DNA of 64,000 nucleotides. Source: an uncultured Eubacteriales bacterium (lineage in GTDB: Bacteria > Bacillota > Clostridia > Lachnospirales > Lachnospiraceae). Below are positions 51,625 to 61,152 of this stretch, one piece after another. The first letter of the stretch is position 1. Every line of letters starts with the position of its first letter. The position numbers were made by a program, and so were the translations under genes. The DNA lies in contig CASFBK010000013.1 in the NCBI GenBank assembly GCA_949292785.1, positions 22,502-86,501 of the forward strand. Reading direction: 5' to 3'. Below the pieces are notes generated by a model. That model was not told where the DNA came from and did not search any database. It saw nothing but the letters and a program-made list of their open reading frames with translations.

Positions 51625-52497
51625 ATGAGTAACTACATCATTTCAACCGATAATACTACTGACCTTCCCCAGAACTATATCGAGGAACATCAGCTTCCGC
51701 TATTATTTATGCCATGTATTTTAAACGGAACAACCTACGATGGACAAAATAAACTTCTGGTCACGGATTTTTATCAGGCAATCCGTGATGGCGCGTTGCC
51801 CACTACCGCACAGGTAAATCCGGAAGAAGCCAAGAAAATGTTCGAGGAGTTAATGACAAAAAATAATTGTGATATTCTTCACCTTGCATTTTCTTCCGGC
51901 TTAAGCGGTACATATAACAGCTGTAGACTGGCAGCACAGGAGCTGGAGGATGAAAATGCTCCTCATAAGGTCATCGTAATCGATACCCTATGCGCCTCTA
52001 TGGGAGAAGGACTTCTTGTTCACAAGGCTTTGGAGAATCAGAAGAACGGAATGTCTCTGGAAGAAAATGCAGCGTGGATAGAAGAACACAAACTGAATCT
52101 GGTACATGTTTTTACGGTAGATGATTTGAATCATCTTTACAGAGGCGGTCGTGTGTCTAAGACTGCTGCCATTGTCGGGAGCATGATTAATATTAAACCG
52201 ATTCTTCACGTAGATGATGAAGGTCATCTGATTCCGGTTTCTAAGTCCCGCGGTCGTAAGAAATCCCTGATGGCCCTGTTGGATTATATGGAAGAACACA
52301 TGGGCAGTTACCGCGATAAGAACGATATTGTTTTCATTAGTCACAGTGATGCCAAAGAGGATGCCGAATTTGTGGCAGAGCAAATCGAAAAACGCTTCGG
52401 CATTTCCAATTTTTTTATTGATTATATTGGACCTACCATAGGAGCACATACCGGTATTGGAACCGTTGCATTGTTCTTTATGGGCGATAAGAGATAA
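51625..52497 (+). CDS. DegV family fatty-acid-binding protein
   Basis: 290 aa. ISTDNTTDLP at the start, LAFSSGLSGTYNSCRLAA, IDTLCASMGEG, LYRGGRVSKTAAIVGSMINIKPIL and GPTIGAHTGIGTVALFF: a full DegV/FakB pattern. Binds fatty acids and presents them to a FakA kinase. It follows fabH by 65 nt, which suits the lipid context. AAGGAGGAG precedes the ATG; a strong terminator follows. Confidence 0.94.
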   Translation: MSNYIISTDNTTDLPQNYIEEHQLPLLFMPCILNGTTYDGQNKLLVTDFYQAIRDGALPTTAQVNPEEAKKMFEELMTKNNCDILHLAFSSGLSGTYNSCRLAAQELEDENAPHKVIVIDTLCASMGEGLLVHKALENQKNGMSLEENAAWIEEHKLNLVHVFTVDDLNHLYRGGRVSKTAAIVGSMINIKPILHVDDEGHLIPVSKSRGRKKSLMALLDYMEEHMGSYRDKNDIVFISHSDAKEDAEFVAEQIEKRFGISNFFIDYIGPTIGAHTGIGTVALFFMGDKR

Positions 52498-52517
52498 TAC
52501 ATTTCAAACGACAAAAG

Positions 52518-52547
52518 AAGAGATACCAATCTTGGTATCTCTTTTTT
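52518..52547. terminator. Terminator after degV
   Basis: AAGAGATACC, 6-nt loop, GGTATCTCTTTTTT; ends the fabH-degV unit and lies 12 nt from the convergent permease stop. Confidence 0.9.
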
Positions 52548-52558
52548 CTTAATCTTAT

Positions 52559-54475
52559 CTAATAGATATCCAATGCCCCAAAAGCCGCATCGAATTCTTC
52601 TTCCGTCATAAGCCTGTGCTTCTCATCAATATAGCCCATTTCCTTTAACAAGGCTATGGTATTCTCACATTCTTTCGTCAGAATGATAGATGCATATTCG
52701 GTAGTTCTTCCATCCGAAATATTCTCTCCATATTCCATGCCGTACTGCAAAAGATGAGCTCCCTTTGGCGGCGTAAAGCATATGGTCAAGGTGTTTACAT
52801 AGGTCTTTTTCATACGTTCATTCACACTGTAAGGATAGATGCGGTAGTTACCGGAATCAATATCCGCCTTAAATGCTTCTACGAGCTTCTCTGAATCTTC
52901 CGTGGAAATCTCTATGCTCTGAAAATAGCAATCCTCATCCACCCAGTCGATATAACTTCCACTTTGAAGATGAATGTTGTCATACTGCTCCGTAAAGTAA
53001 TATGACAGGTAATCCTTGGGATTCGATTCCCGCTCCATCAATTCTCTTACCGCAGAATCTTCTTTGGTCAAATAATACTCGTCTACCGGAAGATTGTAGC
53101 TCCATACCTGTTTTCTTCCATTCTTCATGATATAGGTCATATTAAGCGTCATATAGTTACATTCTTCTTTTCCATAGTATTTCTTAAAATACTGCTGATA
53201 TGTCCTGCGGGATTCAATTATTTTTTTCTGAAGCGCTATATTATCCTGAATCTGATTTTGCTCCGTAAGATACCTTTCATAGCTTCCCTCTACATATATG
53301 TCCGACACATCTCCGGCATCGGGTATCTTTTTTTCCAAATGAAAAATATCCAGCTCCATGCTTCCTAAGAACAGCACTACCAGCACCAGAAATCCACTGC
53401 TTTGTATCAAAAGGCTCTTATGAAAAACCATAAATCGTTTTTCTATCACCATTTCAATTCCAAAGAAGGATATGATACCGCCTAATATCCAGCATAGCAG
53501 TAATACGTGAAAGGCTTCTCCTATCAGAACTTTTTCTTCAAAAAACGTTGTCTGTATCAGTCCACCGGTCAATCCTGCACACAACACAGCTCCCATCCAG
53601 CGCGCTACCGGCTTTACCCAGGAAATCGCAATCATATCGCCGGCACACTCCATCTGCCTCTTCTGATACATGAGCATTGCCACCACCCCAAGAATTAATG
53701 CTGCCAAAGTATACCACTTTAAACAGCCCATTCCTTCTATTACAGGTAATTGAATTGTTGTTCCCTCTGGATAAGTCACTTTTACACTTGTTTTGAAATA
53801 CACGATGGGAACCAACCCTGCTCCATACACCATTTCTGCATTTTCTGAAAATCCGTAAATTAAGGCACGACGCACCATGTTCCAGACATTCCAGATTCCC
53901 TGATACAGATAATTAAATATCACAAAATAAGCCGGAGCCGCCACGATATTTCCGGTAAGCATCACACAGAAAATGCCAAGGCTATATGCAAAAAAAGTTT
54001 CTCCGGTCACAATCCCAAGCCATTGCAGCAAATACTCAAGATGGGTAATTCCATTGCCAAACCAGACAAATACCGTCAGCAAAAAGGAAACCAGCTGTGG
54101 AACTACCATGAACAGAAATCCAGACAAATAATTTGTCACAAACAGTTCTTCACGGCGTACCGGTAATGCATGAATCATATTGGCACTTCTGCTGTTATAG
54201 AGATAAGAAAAAACTGCAACCCCGCTGACAATGGCAAAGATAAACAGAAGCCATGGATTCATGGACCAGTTCATTCCCTCAATTGCCCGCCATATTTTCA
54301 TGTAAGCCAGCTCTGATGCCGTATATCCGGCTTTGTCATACCCCCTCATATTAAAATAAGAGTATACCGGCATGCTCCAGATACAAAAAATACTGTACAA
54401 CACCCAAATCGGCCAGAAATGGGTGATATTCTTTCGGAAAATAGTTTTATTAAAAAAGGATGTCTTTGACCGCAT
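52559..54475 (-). CDS. ABC transporter permease (large, with extracellular loop)
   Basis: 638 aa from ATG 54475, with GGAGG 8 nt upstream inside the ATPase gene; the genes overlap by 26 nt. Roughly ten membrane helices with a soluble region of about 200 residues near the C-terminus (from about 380), rich in Tyr/Glu. ABC-2/YtrC-D-like permease. Substrate unknown. Confidence 0.85.
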   Translation of the reverse strand: MRSKTSFFNKTIFRKNITHFWPIWVLYSIFCIWSMPVYSYFNMRGYDKAGYTASELAYMKIWRAIEGMNWSMNPWLLFIFAIVSGVAVFSYLYNSRSANMIHALPVRREELFVTNYLSGFLFMVVPQLVSFLLTVFVWFGNGITHLEYLLQWLGIVTGETFFAYSLGIFCVMLTGNIVAAPAYFVIFNYLYQGIWNVWNMVRRALIYGFSENAEMVYGAGLVPIVYFKTSVKVTYPEGTTIQLPVIEGMGCLKWYTLAALILGVVAMLMYQKRQMECAGDMIAISWVKPVARWMGAVLCAGLTGGLIQTTFFEEKVLIGEAFHVLLLCWILGGIISFFGIEMVIEKRFMVFHKSLLIQSSGFLVLVVLFLGSMELDIFHLEKKIPDAGDVSDIYVEGSYERYLTEQNQIQDNIALQKKIIESRRTYQQYFKKYYGKEECNYMTLNMTYIMKNGRKQVWSYNLPVDEYYLTKEDSAVRELMERESNPKDYLSYYFTEQYDNIHLQSGSYIDWVDEDCYFQSIEISTEDSEKLVEAFKADIDSGNYRIYPYSVNERMKKTYVNTLTICFTPPKGAHLLQYGMEYGENISDGRTTEYASIILTKECENTIALLKEMGYIDEKHRLMTEEEFDAAFGALDIY

Positions 54476-55349
54476 AATCCGCACCTCCCATTTCATAGAT
54501 AAAGATTTCCTCTAATGTCAGGGGAAGTACATCAATAAACAGCGGACTCAATTTTTCCAGCTCCGCCTTCGCCTGCTGGGGATTTCCTTTTACAATCAGG
54601 GTATATACTCTTCCTGTATTGCTCATGTGCATCACTTCAAAATGTTCCGGTAATATTGGCATGCCCTGTTCAAAGGCAAGCTGTATCTTAGATACGCTCC
54701 CCTGCAATTCACAAAGTGACCGCTCTAATATTACTTGTCCATGATTCATGATTCCTACGTGGTCACATACGTCTTCTAATTCCCTGAGGTTATGAGAGGA
54801 AATTAATATCGTAGTCTCCCGGGAAGATACTTCTGATAAAATCAGGCTCCACATCTGCCGGCGCATCACCGGGTCTAATCCATCTACCGGCTCATCTAAT
54901 ACCATCAAATCCGGTTTTGAGCAAAGTGCAAGCCAGAATGCTACCTGCTTTTGCATTCCTTTTGATAATTTTCTTATATTTCGTTTTACATCAATATTCG
55001 GAAAGAATTCCCGCAGTTTTTCAAAGAGCTTTTTATTGAAATTCGGATAAATTCCCGCGTAAAACTCTTTCATTTCCAAGGTATCTGCCTGCAGAAAGTA
55101 AAACAATTCATCGGGAATATAAGCCATTCTGCTCTTCACGGCAAGATTTTCATATACCGTTTCTCCTGCCACCTGCACCGTTCCTGCATCCGGTCTGTAA
55201 ACCCCGGTAATATGACGTATCAGCGTAGACTTTCCCGCCCCATTCGGTCCCACCAGACCATATACAGCTCCTTTGGGAACATACATGTTCGTATCCTTCA
55301 ATGCGCAGCAGTCATCAAAGCTTTTCCATAACCCATTCACTTCTATCAT
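54450..55349 (-). CDS. ABC transporter ATP-binding protein (YtrB-like)
   Basis: 299 aa. Walker A GPNGAGKS, signature LSKGMQKQVAFWLAL, Walker B LMVLDEPVDGLDP, H-loop ISSHNLRELED, plus a C-terminal regulatory segment. Typical of bacteriocin- or cell-wall-stress-related exporters (YtrB group). Preceded 24 nt upstream by a 53-aa membrane protein and overlapped by the permease. Confidence 0.93.
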   Translation of the reverse strand: MIEVNGLWKSFDDCCALKDTNMYVPKGAVYGLVGPNGAGKSTLIRHITGVYRPDAGTVQVAGETVYENLAVKSRMAYIPDELFYFLQADTLEMKEFYAGIYPNFNKKLFEKLREFFPNIDVKRNIRKLSKGMQKQVAFWLALCSKPDLMVLDEPVDGLDPVMRRQMWSLILSEVSSRETTILISSHNLRELEDVCDHVGIMNHGQVILERSLCELQGSVSKIQLAFEQGMPILPEHFEVMHMSNTGRVYTLIVKGNPQQAKAELEKLSPLFIDVLPLTLEEIFIYEMGGADYAVKDILF

Positions 55350-55373
55350 CTTATTGTGTTCCTCGTTTTCGTA

Positions 55374-55535
55374 TTATTTTCCATCTCGCTTATCCAAAGT
55401 GATTTTGTACATACTGGTGACACAGAGGAAGATTCCTCCTGCCATCAACCCTGCTGTTTTCTGGGTAAATAGATATGTTAGCATTCCGGCAACTGCTGCT
55501 CCATATCCTGCTACTACGATATATTGTTTCTTCAT
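55374..55535 (-). CDS. 53-aa membrane protein heading the ABC operon
   Basis: Short gene read from the sequence: GAGGAAGAG before ATG 55535, TAA at 55374-55376. Starts MKKQYIVVAGYGAAVAG, two hydrophobic helices, ends with a charged ITLDKRDGK. No homologue recognised. It is directly upstream of the ATPase, an arrangement like that of the AlbB-like protein at 8270-8428. Confidence 0.7.
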   Translation of the reverse strand: MKKQYIVVAGYGAAVAGMLTYLFTQKTAGLMAGGIFLCVTSMYKITLDKRDGK

Positions 55536-55572
55536 AATCTCTTCCTCGTACCTTCTTTATTGCGTATCCGCT

Positions 55573-57936
55573 TTAGCGCATATTCAAATATTTCTGTATA
55601 TTAGATGCATTGACATATTTTTTTGTTTCTTCTCCAAATACTACTACAAGTGTAGGCGCCTGCATGACACCGTATTTTTGCGCCAGTTCCATGTTCTCTT
55701 CCGCATCTATCAGGACATACTGTTCATGGGACAGCATTTCCTTTGCAATGGCACAGTTCGGGCATGTCTTTGTGGTAAAAAGGTATTTTACACTCTGCTG
55801 AGGCTCCACTTTCACCTCATCCTTTGAAATCGTAACCAGATTTGCCCTAACCCTGTTCAGGCTGGAATGTTCCATATCGTAGTTCCGACGGTTCTTATAT
55901 TCCTGCTGTTTGCCGTCATTCCAGTTCTGTACCGGACGGTAATATCCGGTAATCCTGCTGTAGACCTCTGCCTTTTCTCCGCAGTTTGGACAGGTAAAGT
56001 GTTCTCCCGCAATGTAACCATGCTTTTTACAAATGGAATAGGTGGGCGATAAGGTATAGTATGGCAGTTTATAGTTTTCTGCAATCTTACGCACCAGATT
56101 TGCCGCTGATTTCCAGCTTGGAAGCTTTTCTCCTAAAAAGGCATGGAACACCGTACCGGAGGTATACAGATTCTGAAGTTCATCCTGAATATCCAATGCA
56201 TCAAAAATATCCTCTGTATAATCCACAGGTAAATGGGAGCTGTTGGTATAGTATGGAGTATCTCCCTCTTTTCCTGCGGTAATGATATCCGGATATTTCT
56301 TCTTATCATGCTTCGCTAAACGGTACGTTGTGGACTCTGCCGGAGTTGCCTCCAGATTATATAAGTCTCCATACTTTTCCTGATAATCTGCCAGGCGCTC
56401 TCTCATATGATTCAATACATTCTTCGTAAACTCCTGGGTTTTCTCATTTGTTAAATCTGCATTTAACCATTTCGCATTTAAGCCCGCCTCATTCATTCCA
56501 ATCAGTCCAATGGTAGAGAAATGATTTTCAAAGCTGCCCAGATAACGTCTCGTGTAAGGATATAATCCCTCCTCCAACAGCTTTGTAATAATATCACGTT
56601 TCACTTTCAGGGAACGGGCAGAAATATCCATCATACGGTCAAGACGCTTATAAAAGTCTTCTTCATCGCTTGCCAGATATGCAATCCGCGGCATATTAAT
56701 CGTAACGACACCTACGGAACCGGTACTCTCCCCGGAGCCAAAGAAGCCGCCGGACTTTTTCCTTAATTCACGCAAATCCAGCCGCAAACGGCAGCACATA
56801 GAGCGTACATCGCTTGGCTCCATATCACTGTTAATATAATTAGAAAAATAGGGCGTTCCGTACTTTGACGTCATTTCAAACAACAGGCGGTTATTCTCTG
56901 TATCAGACCAGTCGAACTCCCTGGTAATGGAATAGGTAGGGATTGGATATTGAAATCCTCTTCCATTGGCATCGCCCTCAATCATGATTTCCAGAAATGC
57001 CTTATTTACCATATCCATTTCCTGTTTGCAGTCTTTATATTTAAAGTCCATTTCCTCGCCGCCTACCAGCGCCGGAAGCTCTGCCAAGTCATTGGGCACG
57101 GTCCAGTCCAGCGTGATGTTGGAAAACGGCGCCTGCGTTCCCCAGCGGCTTGGGGTATTAACGCCATAAATAAAGGATTCGATACACTTCTTGACCTGTG
57201 GATAGGTCAGCTTGTCCACTTTTACAAAAGGCGCAAGATAGGTGTCAAAGGAGGAAAACGCCTGTGCTCCTGCCCATTCATTCTGCATGATTCCTAAAAA
57301 GTTCACCATCTGATTACATAATACAGATAAATGCTTTGCAGGTGCAGAGGTAATCTTACCCGAAATACCGCCTAATCCCTCCTGTATCAGTTGCTTTAAG
57401 GACCATCCTGCACAATATCCGGTCAGCATGGATAAATCGTGAATATGAATGTCTGCATTGCGGTGCGCCTCTGCAATCTCTTCGTCATATATTTCAGAAA
57501 GCCAGTAGTTAGCAGTTACTGCCCCGGAATTGCTTAGAATCAGCCCGCCTACGGAATAGGTAACGGTGGAATTCTCCTTCACGCGCCAGTCTTCCACCTT
57601 GACATAGCTGTTTACAATCTCCTTATAATCCAGAATGGTGGACTTTATATTGCGCATTTTTTCCCGCTGCTTCCGATACAGAATATATGCCTTTGCAACG
57701 TCGGTATAACCTGCCTGCTCTAAAACTGCTTCGACACTGTCCTGAATATCCTCCACATGTACCTGGCTCTCTTCCATTTTATCCTGAAACTTTGCAGTGA
57801 CACGCAAAGACAGCAGATTCAAAATGTCCTCGGTATATTCCTTTTGTGTCGCCTCAAACGCCTTTCCGATTGCCCCTATGATTTTATTCAAATCAAAATC
57901 TGTAACTTTTCCGTCCCGCTTTACTACATAAATCAT
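55573..57936 (-). CDS. nrdD: Anaerobic ribonucleoside-triphosphate reductase with C-terminal redoxin domain
   Basis: 787 aa from ATG 57936. An ATP-cone occupies residues 1-95; then the NrdD barrel (GYCAGWSLKQLIQEG, FSNITLDWTVP, STGSVGVVTINMPR), zinc site CPNCG near 680, and the glycyl-radical loop RITGYYRP with its Gly. About 75 extra residues at the end form a thioredoxin/glutaredoxin-like domain: KYLFTTKTCPNCAIAKEML (CxxC) and VMQAPTLVVVF (cis-Pro). This suggests electrons come from a dithiol and not from formate. Preceded by an NrdR operator; the activase NrdG is not in the window. Confidence 0.95.
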   Translation of the reverse strand: MIYVVKRDGKVTDFDLNKIIGAIGKAFEATQKEYTEDILNLLSLRVTAKFQDKMEESQVHVEDIQDSVEAVLEQAGYTDVAKAYILYRKQREKMRNIKSTILDYKEIVNSYVKVEDWRVKENSTVTYSVGGLILSNSGAVTANYWLSEIYDEEIAEAHRNADIHIHDLSMLTGYCAGWSLKQLIQEGLGGISGKITSAPAKHLSVLCNQMVNFLGIMQNEWAGAQAFSSFDTYLAPFVKVDKLTYPQVKKCIESFIYGVNTPSRWGTQAPFSNITLDWTVPNDLAELPALVGGEEMDFKYKDCKQEMDMVNKAFLEIMIEGDANGRGFQYPIPTYSITREFDWSDTENNRLLFEMTSKYGTPYFSNYINSDMEPSDVRSMCCRLRLDLRELRKKSGGFFGSGESTGSVGVVTINMPRIAYLASDEEDFYKRLDRMMDISARSLKVKRDIITKLLEEGLYPYTRRYLGSFENHFSTIGLIGMNEAGLNAKWLNADLTNEKTQEFTKNVLNHMRERLADYQEKYGDLYNLEATPAESTTYRLAKHDKKKYPDIITAGKEGDTPYYTNSSHLPVDYTEDIFDALDIQDELQNLYTSGTVFHAFLGEKLPSWKSAANLVRKIAENYKLPYYTLSPTYSICKKHGYIAGEHFTCPNCGEKAEVYSRITGYYRPVQNWNDGKQQEYKNRRNYDMEHSSLNRVRANLVTISKDEVKVEPQQSVKYLFTTKTCPNCAIAKEMLSHEQYVLIDAEENMELAQKYGVMQAPTLVVVFGEETKKYVNASNIQKYLNMR

Positions 57937-57999
57937 ATCTCTACACCCTTTCTTCTCCTTCCGTTCCACACATGACCTTAATACGCCGCTAATGGTTTT

Positions 58000-58028
58000 A
58001 TTGTAACAGATATGAGATAGGCAGTCAA
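58000..58028 (-). promoter_or_regulatory. SigA-type promoter of nrdD
   Basis: On minus, TTGACT (58028-58023), 17 nt, TACAAT (58005-58000), 64 nt before the start codon. Confidence 0.75.
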
Positions 58029-58033
58029 CAAAG

Positions 58034-58081
58034 ACACTATATGTATGTTTATGTTTTTATGCATACAACAACATATAGTGT
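58034..58081. promoter_or_regulatory. Pair of NrdR boxes upstream of nrdD
   Basis: ACACTATATGTATGTT (58034-58049) and, on the other strand, ACACTATATGTTGTTG (58081-58066), matching 12 and 13 of 16 positions of the NrdR box as I know it, with centres 32 bp (three turns) apart, immediately upstream of the -35. They form 15-bp perfect inverted arms (58030-58044 and 58071-58085), which may also act as terminator for hflX. Confidence 0.75.
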
Positions 58082-58089
58082 CTTTATTG

Positions 58090-59349
58090 CTACTTCATAC
58101 TATTTTCCAAATTCTTGTACAGCTCTACCGGTACAAAAGCCTTGACATAAATTCCGCTCTCCCGATAATCCTCCTCTAACAGTTCGCCATACTTTCGGAT
58201 AATCGTCAACTGCCCGCCCTGGTCATATGGAAAAATTCCTTCTAACAGCATCTTGTCCTCTCTTAAAATTTCCTCCAGAACTTCCTTGAATTCTGCTAAG
58301 CCTTCTCCGGTTCTTGCAGAAATTCTAAGCGTCTTATCTGCTTTAAAATCATGAAGAATCTCCAGTTCTTCTACCTTATCCAGCTTATTGAACAGGGTTA
58401 CGATTTTTTTCTCCTTTACACCCAGCATATCCAGTGTTTCGTATACAATATGCATCTGCTTCTCTTTCTGGGCGTTAGAGGCATCTACCACATGGATAAT
58501 CAGGTCCGCATACTTTGCTTCCTCTAAGGTGCTCTTAAAGGCTTCCACCAGATGATGGGGCAGCTTTCTTATAAATCCTACCGTATCTGTGAGCAATATC
58601 TCCTGTCCGCTGTCCAGCTTTAGATTGCGTGTCGTAGGGTCTAAGGTGGCAAACAATTTATCCTCTTCTAAGACATCTGCGTTGGTAAGATGATTTAAAA
58701 GTGTTGACTTTCCCGCATTGGTATAGCCTACAATGGCTGCCACCTTGGTCTGATTCCGGTTTCTCTGACCTCTTGTGACCTCTCTGTGCTTGCGTACCTC
58801 TGCCAGCTCCCGGTTCAACTGTGCAATCCTTGTTTTAATGAGACGGCGGTCCATTTCCAGCTTCTTTTCTCCCGGTCCTCTCGTTCCGATTCCACCGCCC
58901 AGACGGGACAATGAGATACCAAGACCGGTAAGACGGCTCAAACGATATTTTAACTGCGCCAGTTCTACCTGAATCTTACCTTCACTGGTGGATGCCCGGG
59001 CTGCGAAAATATCCAGAATAATCAGGGTTCTGTCCATTACCTTCGTATCCAAGGCGTCCTCCATATTTCGTATCTGTGCCGGAGATAACTCGTCATCACA
59101 GACAATTCCGGTAGCGCCAAATTCTGTAATCATCTGACGGATTTCCTGAAGCTTCCCGGTTCCCACGTAGGTGCCGGGATGAATGGAATCCCGGTTTTGG
59201 ATTGCAGTTCCTGCCACCTGGGCTCCTGCTGTTTTTACCAGTTCTGCCAACTCCAGCAAAGAGTCCTCTGCATCGTCTCCCTCACTTAGGCTTACACCTA
59301 CCAGTATTACTTTTTCTTCTACTTCTTCTATTTTGAATGGTTCTTTCAT
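58090..59349 (-). CDS. hflX: Ribosome-associated GTPase HflX
   Basis: 419 aa from ATG 59349, which has GAGGAG 7 nt upstream; a TTG sixteen codons earlier is unlikely. N-terminal HflX domain (SIHPGTYVGTGKLQEI, CDDELSPAQIRNMED, GPGEKKLEMDRR), then the G domain: GYTNAGKST (G1), DPTTR, DTVGFIRKLP (G3), NKLD (G4). Splits stalled ribosomes under stress. Confidence 0.95.
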   Translation of the reverse strand: MKEPFKIEEVEEKVILVGVSLSEGDDAEDSLLELAELVKTAGAQVAGTAIQNRDSIHPGTYVGTGKLQEIRQMITEFGATGIVCDDELSPAQIRNMEDALDTKVMDRTLIILDIFAARASTSEGKIQVELAQLKYRLSRLTGLGISLSRLGGGIGTRGPGEKKLEMDRRLIKTRIAQLNRELAEVRKHREVTRGQRNRNQTKVAAIVGYTNAGKSTLLNHLTNADVLEEDKLFATLDPTTRNLKLDSGQEILLTDTVGFIRKLPHHLVEAFKSTLEEAKYADLIIHVVDASNAQKEKQMHIVYETLDMLGVKEKKIVTLFNKLDKVEELEILHDFKADKTLRISARTGEGLAEFKEVLEEILREDKMLLEGIFPYDQGGQLTIIRKYGELLEEDYRESGIYVKAFVPVELYKNLENSMK

Positions 59350-59444
59350 AAGCGCACTCCTCTCTAACTCTTTCTGCTTTATTAAATCTAAATTCAACTT
59401 TTATCCATGGATTTATTGTAGCTTTCTGTGACATTTCTATTAAT

Positions 59445-61019
59445 CTACAGTCTTACCACTTTTGTTCCGACCTTTTCCACAAAGGTGTGGTCATGTTCCA
59501 CTAAAATCATAGTCGGTCGGTACTTCACAATTAAGTCCTCCAACTGCATTCTGGAAAAAACATCAATAAAGTTTAAGGGTTCATCCCAGATGTATACATG
59601 TGCCTGCTCACAGAGGCTTCTTGCTAACAGTACCTTTTTCTTCTGTCCTTCGGAAAAGTCCTCCATCCGCTTTTCAAAATGTCCACGGGAAAAGTCCATC
59701 TTCCGCAAAAACTGCTTGAACAAGGTCTCATCTACCTTTTCCTGAATGATATAGTCCTGCAGCTTTCCCTGCAAAAAAGAAGTATCCTGCGAAACATAGG
59801 AAATCTTAAGTCCGCTTGCTAATTCCAATTTTCCCGCCGTGTCCAAAATCCTCTCTGTGTCCCTTGTTCCCTCTGACTCTGTTATTCTCTCCGCTGCCGT
59901 TTCTTCCTCCGGCTCTGTTATGCTCCCTGCCGCCTGCAATATTGCCTTGATGACAGAGGACTTCCCACAGCCATTATGCCCCTCTAATACCAGACACTCT
60001 CCCTGATGCAGTGCAAAGGAAATCCCGTTACAAATCTCCTTTTCTCCATAACGAAGAGCAAGTTCCTTTGCCTCTATCAGCAACTCTTTATGATGCTTCG
60101 CCTGCACCAGCCGGATGTCCTCCTGGGACTCGATATTTTTTAACAATTTTGACTTTTCCTCAAGCTCCGCTTCCCTGCGGCGTTCCAGATTCTTCCGGCG
60201 GCTCTGCATTCTTCTGGACTTCTCGCCTACATAGGCTCTGGTGTCAATACTCTTTTCATATTTCTGGGACTTTCTTCCTATCTTGGTGGATTCCACCTTA
60301 TCTGCCCAGCCTCCCGCCTGTCTTGCTGCTGCACTCAATCGTCTGATATCCTTTTTGAGTCTCTCATTTTCCGCCAGTTCAAAAGCATCCTGCCGCTGTT
60401 TATTTTCCCACCAGCCGGAAAAATTACCGGCTGCCACTTCAATATTATTTTTATTGATAGAAAGGACATGGTCGATACAGCCATCTAAAAACGTTCTGTC
60501 GTGAGACACCAGAATAAATCCCTTTTTGCGCTTCAGATAATCGCAGACCAACTGACGTGTTTCCATATCCAAATGATTGGTGGGCTCATCAATCAAAAGA
60601 AAACGGTTCTCTTTTAGGAACAATACCACCAGCAGCACTTTGGTCTGCTCTCCGTGACTTAAGGTATCAAAGGGGCGAAACCATACATCCTCGGTTCCCT
60701 TTAAATAAGACCATTCCCGGCACAGCTCCCAGAATTCGTACTGGGGATAAATCTCTTCCACAATCTCAATGGTCTGCCTGGTCTTATCCTGCACTTCATA
60801 GGGAAAATAGTCAAATTCCACACTCTTTGAAATGGTTCCTGTATACTCATATTTTCCCAAAAGTAAATTTAAAAATGTAGTCTTTCCTCTTCCGTTTCTT
60901 CCAATAAATCCCAGCTTCCAGTCCGTATCAATCTGAAAAGACACATTCTCGAAAATGTTTTCATAGCTTCCCTCATAATAAAATGTTAAATGATTCACAT
61001 CTATTCTGGACATATCCAT
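59445..61019 (-). CDS. Lsa-type ABC-F ribosome-protection protein
   Basis: 524 aa from ATG 61019, with GGAG upstream. Two ABC domains, no membrane segments: GRNGRGKT and GHNGCGKS; signatures LSHGEQTK and FSEGQKKK; LLIDEPTNHLD and YIWDEPLNFIDVFSRMQLE. The last, with Asp-Glu-Pro-Leu-Asn, is characteristic of Lsa/Eat proteins (lincosamide, pleuromutilin, streptogramin A). The central linker is Arg/Lys-rich and long. Domain 2 carries an extra Glu/Thr-rich insertion (about residues 380-415). The 200-nt leader has an attenuator-like structure with a three-codon uORF. Confidence 0.88.
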   Translation of the reverse strand: MDMSRIDVNHLTFYYEGSYENIFENVSFQIDTDWKLGFIGRNGRGKTTFLNLLLGKYEYTGTISKSVEFDYFPYEVQDKTRQTIEIVEEIYPQYEFWELCREWSYLKGTEDVWFRPFDTLSHGEQTKVLLVVLFLKENRFLLIDEPTNHLDMETRQLVCDYLKRKKGFILVSHDRTFLDGCIDHVLSINKNNIEVAAGNFSGWWENKQRQDAFELAENERLKKDIRRLSAAARQAGGWADKVESTKIGRKSQKYEKSIDTRAYVGEKSRRMQSRRKNLERRREAELEEKSKLLKNIESQEDIRLVQAKHHKELLIEAKELALRYGEKEICNGISFALHQGECLVLEGHNGCGKSSVIKAILQAAGSITEPEEETAAERITESEGTRDTERILDTAGKLELASGLKISYVSQDTSFLQGKLQDYIIQEKVDETLFKQFLRKMDFSRGHFEKRMEDFSEGQKKKVLLARSLCEQAHVYIWDEPLNFIDVFSRMQLEDLIVKYRPTMILVEHDHTFVEKVGTKVVRL

Positions 61020-61085
61020 CACACTCCTTTTTCGGATGGATGCCCCGTTCTAAGCATTTCATGTTCAGTCTGCTTCATCGCGCAA

Positions 61086-61152
61086 TTTTTGTTCTATAGG
61101 AATCGTAATTTTACGCTTTAACGCAACACGGGTATTTCCTATAGAGCAAAAA
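61086..61152. repeat. Interspersed palindromic repeat, copy 2
   Basis: Arms TTTTTGTTCTATAGGAA and TTCCTATAGAGCAAAAA (one mismatch) enclosing a loop with TTTAACGCAACACGGGTAT. Differs from copy 1 (12964-13029) at only a handful of positions. Confidence 0.85.
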
